The notes below the pieces were generated by a model. It saw only the letters and a list, made by a program, of their open reading frames with translations. It did no database searches and was not told where the DNA came from. Shown here piece by piece: positions 35,107 to 46,161 of a stretch of DNA of 64,000 nt. The position numbers were made by a program, and so were the translations under genes. The first letter of the stretch is position 1. Each line of letters begins with the position of its first letter. This DNA is from Aquilaria yunnanensis (taxonomy: Eukaryota; Streptophyta; Magnoliopsida; Malvales; Thymelaeaceae), in assembly GCA_039654915.1 (NCBI GenBank), contig CM077594.1:21513001-21577000 (forward strand). The letters run 5' to 3'.

Positions 35107-35770
35107 CCATACTTTTCTATTTACCTTTGCTCTATCTCTCTCTCTACCTAATTCCGTGCACCATTAACTTCTCAATTTTAAACCCATTTACAGTAACACT
35201 TTTGCTGATTTTTTTAATTCATTTGTTCATGTAGACAATATTGGGCTTAGCACAGTGTATTGCGTATTTAAGTGTTGGCAGCAATGGAACAGTTAGGTAA
35301 CACTACCCTTCAATCCCATTATATTGAGTCTAAGCATTTTTTTTGCATAATTTTGTGGCTTCTATTTTTCTTTTTATCTGCAATAATTCTTTTTCCTATT
35401 TCATGTTATTATCTAATAATAATTATTTTTATCATTATTATTATTGTCAATATTCCTTATTTTCCTTTTTACCTTTCCACTATTTATATCTCAACCTAAT
35501 TTCATGGGCCCATATTTTTTTGTTTGCAGCACTATTAACTTCAATATTTTAAACCCATTTAGTTTTTTTCCTTCAAAAAATATGGTCAAATTTTAGTTAC
35601 AACAAAGTAATTTTGGTCTACAAGCATTGGTTTGCTTACTTATGACATTTAATAGGCATAACCAAAATCTAATATGCTCCCTAATACTTACTTTTAACAA
35701 TTCAATTGTTAATATGAAACTATAATACTTTCCCTGATTTTTTTATTAATTTGTTCATGTAGACAATCTC
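35020..35770. repeat. Diverged direct repeat next to the Mutator-like gene
   Basis: The segment at 35,030-35,245 and the segment at 35,360-35,766 share, in order, TTATCTG(T/C)AA, CTTATTTCATGTTATTAT, an AACTTC-AATTTTAAACCCATTTA-like part and TGTTCATGTAGACAAT. The second copy has about 200 bp of extra sequence before its end. The last shared part lies in the coding frame of the Mutator-like gene (…IVYMNK…). An (ATT)n microsatellite lies at 35,078-35,106. Confidence 0.65.
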
Positions 35771-37226
35771 AGGTTCTTCCTTCAAGAAATAATGAAGCTT
35801 GCTTGTAATCCATTTAACATTTACATTAGAGTTCTTGGTGGGTCTAAGACAACTATGTTGGCCATTCAGGGTTTTTACCATAAAGGTTATCTTATCAAGC
35901 ATGATTGATACAAGTATACAACATCGACACCCCTCCCCCAGACAAATTGCCCTCACCCTTGCAAGCTCTTTTTTAACCCTTTTCAACTCATACACTTTCT
36001 CAAAGGAGTCATCCTTCAATACTTCCCTGAAGTAGTTCACATTTTGAAAACATTAAACCTTTTAAACTCAATTTTACCATATGAGTTCCTCTCAAACTCT
36101 TACCCTTCCTCTTCACAAATTCCATAGTCCTTTCATTGGTTAGGTATCACCATGTGAAGTGTCACTCCCTAAGTCACTAATATCATGATTATCCTCATCC
36201 ACTTCTCCCTTAAGATCATTTACATTCTCATCTTCAAAACTTGCACTCCTCTACTTTTCCTCCCCCTGAGCACCATTCATCATCTTCATCATCATTAAAG
36301 AACTCAAACACTTTACCACTTACATGCACACCTTTATCACTAACCTTTATCACATCATCTTGCTTATCCTCAGTACTTCTATTCCTCTTACCCTTGTCTC
36401 TTACTGATTCAGTATCCCTCATTCTTCCTCTTCCACCCTTTAATCATCTTTTTCTTTCTCTTTCATGCATTTTTGAATTTGCTTCGGGTCGACCCTCACT
36501 TCCAAATGCCTCATTTAGATCTGGTACATCATTTGCATTAATGTTTCCCTTAATTTGATCCCTTAAACCTTCCTCATTTTTAACATGCACATCATCCTTA
36601 TTCATGTGTGAATTATTATGGTTTGCCATATCATTTTGGACCTGCATATCATCCTCCATCTGTTTCCCTTATTTAGGTTTCATACATCATCTGGCTCCAA
36701 AACATAATCATTTGTATTCTTCCCACACTATGGTTCCACTTTTTCCTCACCCATGGTTCCCATATTCTCACCTTGCATTTTTTGCCCACTCTTTTTCTCT
36801 TCGCATTCACCTTCCTTGATACCTTTAACATCAATAACCGCTCTCTTACTCAATTATTCATTAGATGGATCTTCGTCCACTTTTTTTTCACACCTAATCT
36901 ACATTCATTGAGGGGCAAAGCTTATTCTTGATATAAAAAGATATTTCTATGGTTTTTTCATACTTCTTGAACATCTTAAGGATGTTTACATCATGCTCAA
37001 TACACATTCTACTACCAATTGTAATCTTCAAAATCAAACACTTTTCTTTTAGAAATACAGTCCCCCAAATTGTGTCAGTTAGATCAAGGAAGGAGTAGTA
37101 GTTTGGATCTATGCCCTTATTAACATATATAGTTGGTGTAGGAGGATCAACATCCTCTTTATAAACTAGTAGGTCATGTTGCATCACTTCTACAAAAAAA
37201 AAAAACAACAAAGAATAATTCATCAA
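35720..37226 (-). pseudogene. Mutator-like (MuDR) transposase, N-terminal half
   Basis: On the minus strand, 37,226-36,894 encodes a plausible N-terminal domain (VYKEDVDPPTPTIYVNKG…FLKEKCLILKITIGS). Acidic, low-complexity linkers follow (36,659-36,234). The end, 36,040-35,720, has VKKELARVRAICLGEGCRCC and FMVKTLNGQHSCLRPTKN, typical of the DNA-binding domain found in MuDR-type plant transposases and related domesticated proteins. The DDE catalytic domain and SWIM zinc finger expected downstream are missing; direct repeats and the Helitron follow instead. Frameshifts join the pieces. Confidence 0.7.
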
Positions 37227-37229
37227 CCC

Positions 37230-37700
37230 TCATTTGGCCTTAAACATGCTTCTAAAATCAGTTCATCATAATAGAAACTCTTTTACACACTCAGTCCAAA
37301 ACCCCAAACCTAAGCAACAAATTCATTAAAAAAATTCAATTTTGCATGCCTGAATAGCTTTATTATAATGACAGCATTACAACTGCTTCATAACTAACAT
37401 AGATGATGGTGAATTTTTTTCAGATGCCTGAAGCCCTAGCATAGAGAAGAAAGAATGATAGTGAAGTGATGTTGGGATGAGATTTTTAAATAAAGCCAGA
37501 TTTTGTTTAGTGGTTGGACAAGACAAGGGAAGGAAAACGAGCACCTATTTCTTATAGGCTTTTACATCTTTTTATTGTGTGCCAAACGATCTTAATGACA
37601 GAGCTATTGATGTAGGGCCCCTAAGTTGTCTGTCACTCCTATAATCTTATATTTTTATAGGACTGACAGACTATCAAACTAACGATTTCCTAAATCTTAT
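37230..37700. other. Spacer with a 40-bp imperfect palindrome
   Basis: At 37,630-37,669 CTGTCACTCCTATAA is mirrored by TTATAGGACTGACAG around a 10-base loop. Otherwise AT-rich. The palindrome lies upstream of the Mutator-like gene and could be a terminus or regulatory remnant. Confidence 0.5.
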
Positions 37701-37703
37701 GTA

Positions 37704-37938
37704 CTCCTTCCATCCCTTGTTGGTTGATTAATTTCACCCTTTTACTTAACTTTAACTTGAATTTGTTCATATTATTACTTGCTAGAAAAATTTGAAAAAG
37801 ATTACACATAGAAACTATAATTCTTTGTTTATCATTTGTATAATTTTTTTTCATTTATATACTAAAATGTTGAAGATAAAAAATTATAGATTAATTTTTT
37901 TAGTAGTGAATGGTGGAAAGAACTTGATATTGAAGAAG
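37704..37938. mobile_element. Stowaway-like MITE, family B copy 2
   Basis: It starts CTCCTTCCATCCC after TA (37,702-37,703) and ends at GAAGAAG before TA (37,939-37,940); the right TIR is more eroded. It is 235 bp long, almost the same as copy 1, with the shared interior TTAACTTGAATTTGTTCATATTA and ATACTAAAATGTTGAAGATAAAAAA. Confidence 0.82.
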
Positions 37939-38058
37939 TATCTCCTTGGAACATATTATCCAACATTTATGAGCAAAATTACTGGGCTATCATAATGAGA
38001 ACTAGATGATATTCTTGTGATTAAACAAGTTCACTAGAATAGGGAATATATTTTTTAG

Positions 38059-38299
38059 CTTTGGCATATTTATGAGTAATGAAGTATATCAAATCCTCAA
38101 GCACAAAGTACTTGTGAACTCAGTTATAGAAAGGCTTTCTGTGGCAATATTCTATAGCTCCAAGCTAAAATTTAAGTTAGGAGCCTTATTAGCCCCAGTA
38201 ATAGAGAAATCTTTAAGACAATCCCAGTGGAAAGCTACTTTAAAGAATTTTTTGCTTGAAAGCCAAAAGGCAAGTCTTACCTTGTTTGCATTATATTAG
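38059..38299 (+). pseudogene. 2-oxoglutarate/Fe(II)-dependent dioxygenase, C-terminal exon fragment
   Basis: The frame after a TTTTTTAG acceptor-like site reads FGIFMSNEVYQILKHKVLVN and then ERLSVAIFYSSKLKFKLGAL. This matches the C-terminal part of plant 2-ODDs (SNG-x-YKS-x-EHRV-x-VN…RLS-x-A-x-FY), where the His of EHR is an iron ligand and R of RLS binds 2-oxoglutarate. Here the EHR position is LKHK, keeping His but losing the following Arg. The frame ends in TAG at 38,297. No upstream exons were found; the MITE at 37,704-37,938 precedes it. It is a fragment or retained last exon. Confidence 0.7.
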
Positions 38300-39759
38300 A
38301 ATAATGAGAACTATCCTTCATTCAGTATATTATGAGTGGCACTAATGCTATAGGCATAAAGATCTTTTAAAAAAATAAATACTACAAACTATGTAAGACT
38401 GCTTAAGCAAAGTTGTTTCTAATGTCTACTTAGATTTTGTCCATGTATTGTTTTTGTTTTTTTTTTTTTGTCTCTCCTTGTTTTATTTCATTAATTTTGA
38501 CACACATTCAAGTTACATAGGTTTTGCATATAGTTTCTTACCTTTACTTTTTCTTTTTTTGCTTTTCATACTTAACCTATTTAACTTCATTGTGTTTCAA
38601 TCAAGCATTAATTCAATCAATCAACCAAGTAAATCTTAATTCCAACTAGTTGGGCCCGCTTTCTTACTATAATCACAACTAGTTGGGTCAGCTCAGTTAG
38701 TAGCCTGTTTTTTTTTTATAGTTTTAGCAAGGTAAAATCTTTTTAGACTAAATAATCCTAAGTAAACTTTGAAGATAATTAGAACCAAGTGAGGCCACTG
38801 ATTTTTATGATTGGCAATTCTTTATTTTCTACCGTCAATCTCGAGCAATCAAACCAAACAAATTTGAAATAGTAATTGGCTCGTTCAAAGTTACTCCATT
38901 CAAATCATATTGATTTGGTTTTTTGATGTTTACGATTGGTTTGATTTTGGCATCTAATGTCACCTATACGAAACTAAGTCTGATTTCTTAGAATAAACTA
39001 ATACTGGGTTCTTACACTTTATAACCTGATTTGATCATTTCACTAAAAAAAAATGCCAATTTTGTCTCATACAGGCTTATATCAAATTGGGATGAAGTTG
39101 AATGTTTAAAGTGAGAAGATTTTGGTGGTTTGGCAATTTATTGTAAGTTTTGGTTAAGTATGATTGAGGTTGTTTGATGTATGTTTATGGGCTTTATATA
39201 TAAACCTCTAAGTTTGTGATGTGTGTAGACTAGAATAAAATAGCATGCATATAAGTTTTACCTATCCGATTTGGTTGGTTTGTTTCTGTAGCATACAAAA
39301 TTTTCTCCCCAAAAATCATTTTTTACTTTAGTTTCTTTTGCTGGTTTCATTCTATAGCATGAATATTAGGTTGATTTTGAACCTTGGTTGTTTGCTTGTT
39401 CTATGAATCTAGCTACCTATTGTACGAGTTTGGAGTTTTGAAAGTGGCACATATGTTTGATTAAAATTGACTTGCATATATTTGAAATTGGGTGATTTTG
39501 TATATTTGTCAAGTTTTGAGAGTTTGGAATCTGATATAAGAAACCTAGAGCCAATTCATTTTAACTTAATCAACTTAATCCAAAATGGCTCATTTTTTTT
39601 TTTATTTTTTTGTTTGGAACTAATTTCATTTGAAAACCAATATTATGTAGGTTTAATAATCCTTTTAAAATATAATTTTTATAATCTTATTAAATTTTTA
39701 TCAATTTGTCTAATTTTTAATGACAAAAAAAATAAAAATTCATAGAAAAATAATAACAT
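38300..39759. other. AT-rich DNA, no gene recognised
   Basis: Two copies of the short word CAACTAGTTGGG lie at about 38,644 and 38,682, followed by CCCGCT and TCAGCT. This resembles a dispersed plant repeat motif. Otherwise only AT-rich, intron-like sequence was seen. Confidence 0.35.
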
Positions 39760-40023
39760 CATAGAAATTTACTTTCAAATGGATTATTGTATTTTCTTAA
39801 CATTAACATTTAAATGAAATTGGTTTCAGGTAAAAAAATATATAAAAAATAAGTTATATGAAACTAGATTACTATTTTATGAAATTAGTTCACATTGTAC
39901 AAAACTTTTATATATGTTTGTGTGCGTGTATGTGTGTGTGTGCATGCATGCGTGTGTGTGTGTGTGTGTATGATGTGTGTGTGTGTGTGTCTGTGCATGC
40001 ACGCACGTGTGTGTGTGTGTGTG

Positions 40024-40062
<39 letters not shown>

Positions 40063-40069
40063 ATGTGTA

Positions 40070-40108
<39 letters not shown>

Positions 40109-40235
40109 TCCAATTATATGAAACCAGGTTTCTATTTCTAGAAATTGGGTTGTTATTGTATAAATTTAGGTTGATATATGTGTGGAATTGTGCTTTTATT
40201 ATATGAGTTTTTCTATACTCAGCAGGAGAGAAAAA
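39760..40235 (+). repeat. Degenerate TATGAAA array with interrupted (TG)n microsatellite, left part
   Basis: Words such as TTATATGAAACTAGATTACTAT and TTATGAAATTAGTTCACATTG recur every 25-30 bp. A TG tract with TATG and CATGCATG interruptions runs from about 39,917 to 40,109. A similar array in the same orientation (ATATGGAACTAGTTAACTAT) lies at 55,330-55,740, beyond the LINE/CACTA stack, suggesting one array split by insertion. Frames through the TG tract give only Cys-Val or His-Thr repeats and are not genes. Confidence 0.6.
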
Positions 40236-40239
40236 AAGA

Positions 40240-41223
40240 GAATGAAATGCTACATAGGAGAAACACACCTAGATAACTGATGATCTTGGACATAGGCACA
40301 ATCTATTACCATACGACAAACAACGAATAGAGATTTTCTGAAACCGATCAGCCAGTCAATAGATTTCTTTAATATCAGCTTCTACATCCAAATTGACGGT
40401 TGTATAATTCACAATCTAGAGGAAACAGAGTAGGCAATTAGTTAAGAATGTCACATTCTCCATCCCATTGGCAACTACACTTTGAAGCGTAGAGCAGATG
40501 GCTTTAATCTTTATACATTTCACGGATGAACATACCCCAGTTGGCTTAGTAAAATCCCACCAGCTTTAGCTTGATGTATTACGGTAAGCCCATGTAGTCA
40601 CATCTACTTTAGAGGTAGGATTCCAAGATCCATCAACCTGGAAAACTACTAGATTTGCCTTAAAGAAGTAGTTGCTCCAACACCTGAAATGCGGAGGGGG
40701 CTAGGGAAGTAAGATCTGCAGATTTGAACTTTTTGTTGAATAGCTTATTGGATATCCTAGAAAATGGATTCCTTATTCTGAATTATTTGACTAGTATTTA
40801 ACACCTAATTCTACAAAACCTTATCATTCCTACTAAGCTAAATGTTCCATAGACTTACAATAATTTGATCCTTTAAGTCCAATTGCCACACAACACAGGA
40901 AGCGAGATGCTGAAGGATCTAGGTAATAAATTCCTTAGTTAAGCATAGGAAAATGAGTCTAGGGGTATCATTATAAACCATTTAAGAATCCAGACAGTGC
41001 AATAACAAATGATCAAGATTCTCTTCAACCAAGTCATAGGGGGGACATTGGGTTGACATGGGGATTCCCTTTTTTGCAAGCTCGAATCTGGTAGGAATAG
41101 CATTGTTGATACACTTCCACATAAAAATTTTGAATTTAGTAGGAACGCTAGTGGCCTATAGTCATTTTAAAAACTTGTGCATTTCTATGCCTCTGGAAGA
41201 GTAAGGCATCTGATCAAAAGGGG
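40240..41223 (-). mobile_element. LINE (minus strand), 3' part: zf-RVT and RNase H
   Basis: On the minus strand: FLK*L*ATSVPTKFKIFMWK followed by IPTRFELAKKGIP, CPPYDLVEENLDHLLLHC (zf-RVT domain), then VFQVDGSWNPTSKVDVTTWAY (RNase H-type domain of plant LINEs). The two stops in FLK*L*A fall where W is conserved in LINE proteins. It is cut at 41,223 by the left end of CACTA-3, and the upstream coding resumes at 55,023. The 3' end near 40,240 is approximate. Confidence 0.78.
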
Positions 41224-41689
41224 CACTACAAAAAAGTTAACCCATATAAGTAGGTAGGTTGGAGCGGTTACTTAGAACCGTTTCAATTTTTTCATATTCG
41301 TATTTGTTGGAAATACAAAGGATACCATGTGCATATGCATAATTAGACTAATTTAACCTCTCTTTACCTGAATAATTACCTATCATACCACTCGATCAAA
41401 TTGTGTCTTCGTATTGTTTGTTGGCCTCCAACATCGCCGCCTCCAATGTTTCTGATGACAACAAACCATCACACCAACAAAGGCACATGACGAAAATGAT
41501 GATTAGGTGAGAAAATGATGTTGATGATAGATCAAAATTAGAGAAGGAAAGACATCATTAGATCAACCTATGTTAAGGAAGATAAGACATCGTCAGATCA
41601 AGTCAGAGAAGGTGAGCGATAATGATGAGATCGTTGAGACGAGCTATGAGTGGCATGTTGTAGTTGTGATTTGTTGTACCTAAAAAACA

Positions 41690-42400
41690 AGTTTCGTATA
41701 TTTTTTAAACACTTTTACATATTTGTTTGGACAATTTTACATTTGTTTGTAGACACTTGTATATATTTATTTAGACACTTTCATTTATTGTTTTCATACA
41801 CTTATTTGTGAAGAGAAAAATTGTTTGTACATTTGGTTTATACACTTTTTACATATTTCTCTCAACATTTTTTGATATTTATTTAGACACTATTCTTATT
41901 ACTCTGGACACTTTTATTTTTTGAACATAATAAATTGTCTACATATTACTCCTTACACTTTCACTTATCACTTCAAACACTTTTAAATGTTCTTTTAGAC
42001 ACTTCTACATATCCTTTGAGACACTTTTATTTTCTCAAGATATTAAAATTTCCATATATTACCCTATACACTTTCACATATTGCACTAGACACTTTTACA
42101 TATTATTTCAGACACTTTTAGATGTTAATTCAGATGTTTTCACTTATTGTCTCAGACACTTTTATTTCTAGATGGAGTAAATTTTCTGTGTATTACTTTA
42201 GACCCTTTTTATATATTTTTTCAGACACTTTTACATATTCCTTCAGATCCATACAAATTCCTTCAAATACTTTTACACATTACATATTGTCTAAAGGAAA
42301 TAAAATGTCTACATATTGCTTCAAACACATTTACATATATGTTCAGACATTTCAACATATCATTCGGGATAGTTCTTCATGTTGCCTTAGACACGTCCCC
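41690..42400 (+). repeat. Degenerate array of AGACACTTTTACATATT units in CACTA-3
   Basis: About 25 diverged copies of (T)CAGACACTTTTACATATT(A/G) occur, spaced roughly 25-30 bp, with variants ending in TTTC or TTATTG. Open frames across it are composition effects. Flanking segments (41,450-41,690 and 42,420-42,860) are rich in GATGA/GGTGACAA words. Confidence 0.75.
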
Positions 42401-42419
42401 TAATTATTTTTGTGCATAA

Positions 42420-45164
42420 ACCGGTGGCAGAGACGATGGATGAGAATGATGAATGACGTGATCTAAAGGCAGTGACGACATGACATTGAGTAGAGCAATG
42501 ACCAACGTGATTTTGCAGCATTAATGGCAATCCAAAGCAATGATGACATGATCTGCAGATGATTCACGTTTATTTGATTTGGAAAAGGAGATGATAACAC
42601 GATTTGAGGCGACAATTGGTGGAGATCTAAGGTGACAAATGGTGGAGAAGCTCCGATTTGAAGGTGGCAATGATGACATGATCCACGGTGACAAATGATG
42701 GAGATTTGAGGTGATAATCAGTGAAGGAGCTCCGATCTGGAAGTGATGAAATAGTGAAAAGAACGGAGGACGGGAGGTGATAGTGTCAGTGGCAACTAAG
42801 GTTTCTGAAAAGAATGAGTGATTTTGCCTGAGGCAATTTCGTCAAAATTTTAATATGTTTTGTGGCTTATATATGGAGGAATAAATGTGGGTTACTGTAT
42901 CTAATTAGATATATGTGTATAGTATAATTATTACTTGGAAATGGCTCTAGCGACCACATCAAATATCGCCTAAAAATAATGGCAAAACTGGAAATTAATG
43001 TAAAATTTGGGGAAAGTTTGAAAAAAATAGAACAGGTCAGGGAATTTACTACAAAATTGGAATAATGAATCCTAAACCTAGCTAAAACTTTCTGTGTTCG
43101 AATCCAGGCGACGCTTCTCCCCATGCCTCTTTCCATGGCCAATTCTCTGAACTTGGCCCTCACCAATTGGTTCTTTGCCCCATTGCCAACTATCTCTGAT
43201 TCATTGTTAACCTTAACCACGGCCTTGCCTAGCCTCACCTTCTTTGATTTGCATAACCACAAGTCGTCGCCTATTGCTTGACCTTACCTTCTTTGATTCT
43301 AAGAGTCACCAGTCCCTGCCCATTGCTCAACGTTGCCTTTTTAATTCTCGGAACCACCATTCACCGTTGTTGTAGTTGGTGAGGGTCATAATGGATTGTT
43401 CACGCCAATTTTGTTCTTTTGTTGACATCGTTCCAAGAATAAAAAACTCAGGTAATTCCATCGGCTTTATTTTTAGTAAGGCATAAAACACAACCATGAA
43501 ATGTACTAGATAAGCTAATAGAATGAGCTTTAGCTCGTAATAGTCTATTTAATTCTAATATGTTCATCTCATGCGTGTTTGGAAGCACATAATCATTGAT
43601 GAAATAGAGTTTTCAATTTTCTTCTAGCATGGGTTATTGTCTTTGTATCATGATGATGGCTATGGTTTAATTAGTTAGTTTGTTAAATCTTGTTAAATTC
43701 AAATAAAATTTCAACTCTAAGAACTAACCGTCTGAGGCTAGTGGTTTTGTTGTTGGTATGCTTCTCAAAAACTATGAATTTTTCATGGTCCAACAATGAA
43801 AGGCCAGAGCATGTCCAATTGGTAATTAGCTATAAGGCCTAAGTGGAAGATAATGATGCCTGAAAATTAGTTTCAGTGGGCATGAAAGCAATCATAGCAT
43901 TTTGAGGTAGAGATTAAAGATACTAAAATGTAGCCAAATCTTAATTTTTAGGACACATTAGCCTATGAGAATCAATTTATATCATAGTTGTCAAGTAGAT
44001 TATTTACTACTTAAGGAATGAACTACAATAACATTTTTTCAATGAAGTTTCGGCCACAAGTCCAAACAAGCAAGCAAGAGATTTTTAGGCAAACGGAAAT
44101 ACATCTATAGATCTGGATAAGTTGGCGGACAACATTTGCATGTATAGCTCAAATCTAGAAAAAAAAAACATTGTTATATCTAAAATTTATTGAAGATGAA
44201 GCTTAAGCTATTCAATTTGAGATGATTTAAACACAAATTTTAGACCTATTTATGCCTCTCAACATTGGTATTTTATCTCAATAAAACACTGACACCATTT
44301 AGCACTATAAATCCCCAAGAAAAGGATTTTACTACTACAAAACATGAACTTGATCCCAGAACAGTCGAACTGATTCATTTTATATTGAAGTTATGTCAAT
44401 GAATGTGTTAATTTTTTATTGTTTTTCTTCTACTACCTTTTTCACCACTACAATTATATTTCTGATGGCATAAGCTATCTCTAAACGACATTGATCTTCT
44501 CTGTATTTATATCAAAATGGTTGTAGAAGGTGAACAAAGCTTTGTCTTACGAATAATATTGGAAATGAGATGTTATTAATGGAGAAGCTTTTAGTCTTTG
44601 TTCTTTGATGAAGCATAGTAGACATCAAACAATTGTTAGGCTAGAAAACATATGCCATTTTAGATTTTACAACCTACTTTCTTTATGACTGTATGCAAAA
44701 CATTTTCCTTTGCAGTCAATAGTAGTATATACCCTTTTGAACTTTGTTTTATGCTTCCATCTTTAAGAAATGTGGAGTTCTATAAAAAAATGTCAATACT
44801 TACTCATGTATTTAGTATGCTAAGCACTACTATTTTGTACATTGTTGCATTTATAAACTAGATGATTTGATTATGCAGAAACTTAAGTTAAACCATAATT
44901 CACTAAGAGTAAGCTCATATCTTTGTGGCTGATTTCTTAGTATTGGACTTGTTGGATCAGGTACCATTGACTATGTCAAAGTATACCCTTACTTTTTGAG
45001 AAAGTAGTATATTACAACAAATATTATCTTTGGTCTTGGTTTGGTTTTGGTTTTTTAGCATTTCATTTTTGTCTGCCTCTAAGTTTATTTTGTACTTTTC
45101 ATTTATTTATGTATTCTGTTACTCCTTTTATGTTTATTAAATGAAGTTTGGAAATTTTTTCCAT
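42420..45164. other. CACTA-3 interior, no gene recognised
   Basis: 42,420-42,860 is purine-rich with repeated GGTGACAATGGTGGAGA and GCTCCGATCTGGAAG-like words. A minus-strand frame at 42,867-43,262 (…NQLVRAKFRELAMERGMGRS…) is open for 131 codons but matches no family I know. The remainder to 45,164 is AT-rich. Confidence 0.4.
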
Positions 45165-45175
45165 CACTACAAGGG

Positions 45176-45395
45176 AGTTGGCGATTAATGACTGAAACTA
45201 GCAACTGAATTTCAGTTGCTAAACGTGTCAGTCACTAATTAGTCACTACATGTGGGCCATAGGTAAACTAGCGACTGACTAGTGACTGAAATATTATGGT
45301 GCCAAATTTCAGTCGCTAATTAGTCGCACGTTTTTCAATATTTTCACATTCAATCATTAGTTCCCCTTTAGTCACAAATTCAGTTGCTAGTTATG
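45176..45395 (+). repeat. CACTA-2 left subterminal repeats
   Basis: Direct and inverted copies of (A/T)AGCGACTGAA and TTCAGTTGCTA occur about every 20 bp (GCAACTGAATTTCAGTTGCT, GCGACTGACTAGTGACTGAA, CAGTCGCTAATTAGTCGC). A CT-rich leader (CCCCAGCCTCCCCTTCCCC) follows at 45,410. Confidence 0.8.
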
Positions 45396-46161
45396 ATTAA
45401 AAGTTTTCCCCCAGCCTCCCCTTCCCCATTTCTTCTTTTTGTTCTTCCTCACTCTTGTTTCCGCTTCTTTCTACATCTTAAGCGAATCTCTTTAACAGTA
45501 AAGTGATCCATTGCAAATTCACCATTCACAAAGATAACGATTGAGGAAATATATAATTTAATTGAAGATTATGTTTTAACTACTAGTTTTTGTGTTTATA
45601 TACTCAATATTGTTATGCATATAATGAACCATAGAATGCTTATCAATGATTCCTGACCTGTTTAGAAATAATATGTATAAAAAGTAGTTGTAGTTGTACG
45701 TAATTATTGTATACACATAATATTTCTTTGGTCAGGAATCATTGATTGTCTAAGTTGGACAGTTTAGAAATGATAAAATCTTTTCAGTACTATATAAGTT
45801 TTCTTAATGGTGGAAAAGTTTTGGTCGTATCTAGCTTCATTCCTCGAAAGCTAAGCTTGAGATTTCTGTCTCAAGAAAAATTTGGTGTTCTAGGGAACTA
45901 AACGGGATGCTGCTGAAATTTTCTCAAACTATATTAAGATAAATTAAAATCTAGAAGTACTATTTAGATTTTTTATTTCTAAATAGGCTATGGCCATTCC
46001 CTGCAGGAATTTATTAGGCATAAAAAGGCATTCATATAGTATCTAGAATTTAATTATGGTTATAGGATTATAATTATATATATGCTTTGCATTTATATTA
46101 AATGTTTGGTGTATACTATAAATGAAAATATACATATTGTGTTTTGTAGAAAATTAGAGCA

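Noticed and set aside
39858..40268. Open frames giving Cys-Val or His-Thr repeat proteins on both strands
   Set aside because: They only translate the (TG)n microsatellite; no gene signals or family match.
43088..43110. GTTCGAATCC, resembling a tRNA B box
   Set aside because: No A box at the right distance and no cloverleaf could be drawn around it.
42867..43262. 131-codon minus-strand frame in CACTA-3
   Set aside because: Open but with no family match, no promoter or splice support; left as unassigned DNA.
44332..44346. TACTACTACAAAAC as a CACTA-like terminus
   Set aside because: Does not begin CACTA and no partner or subterminal array accompanies it.
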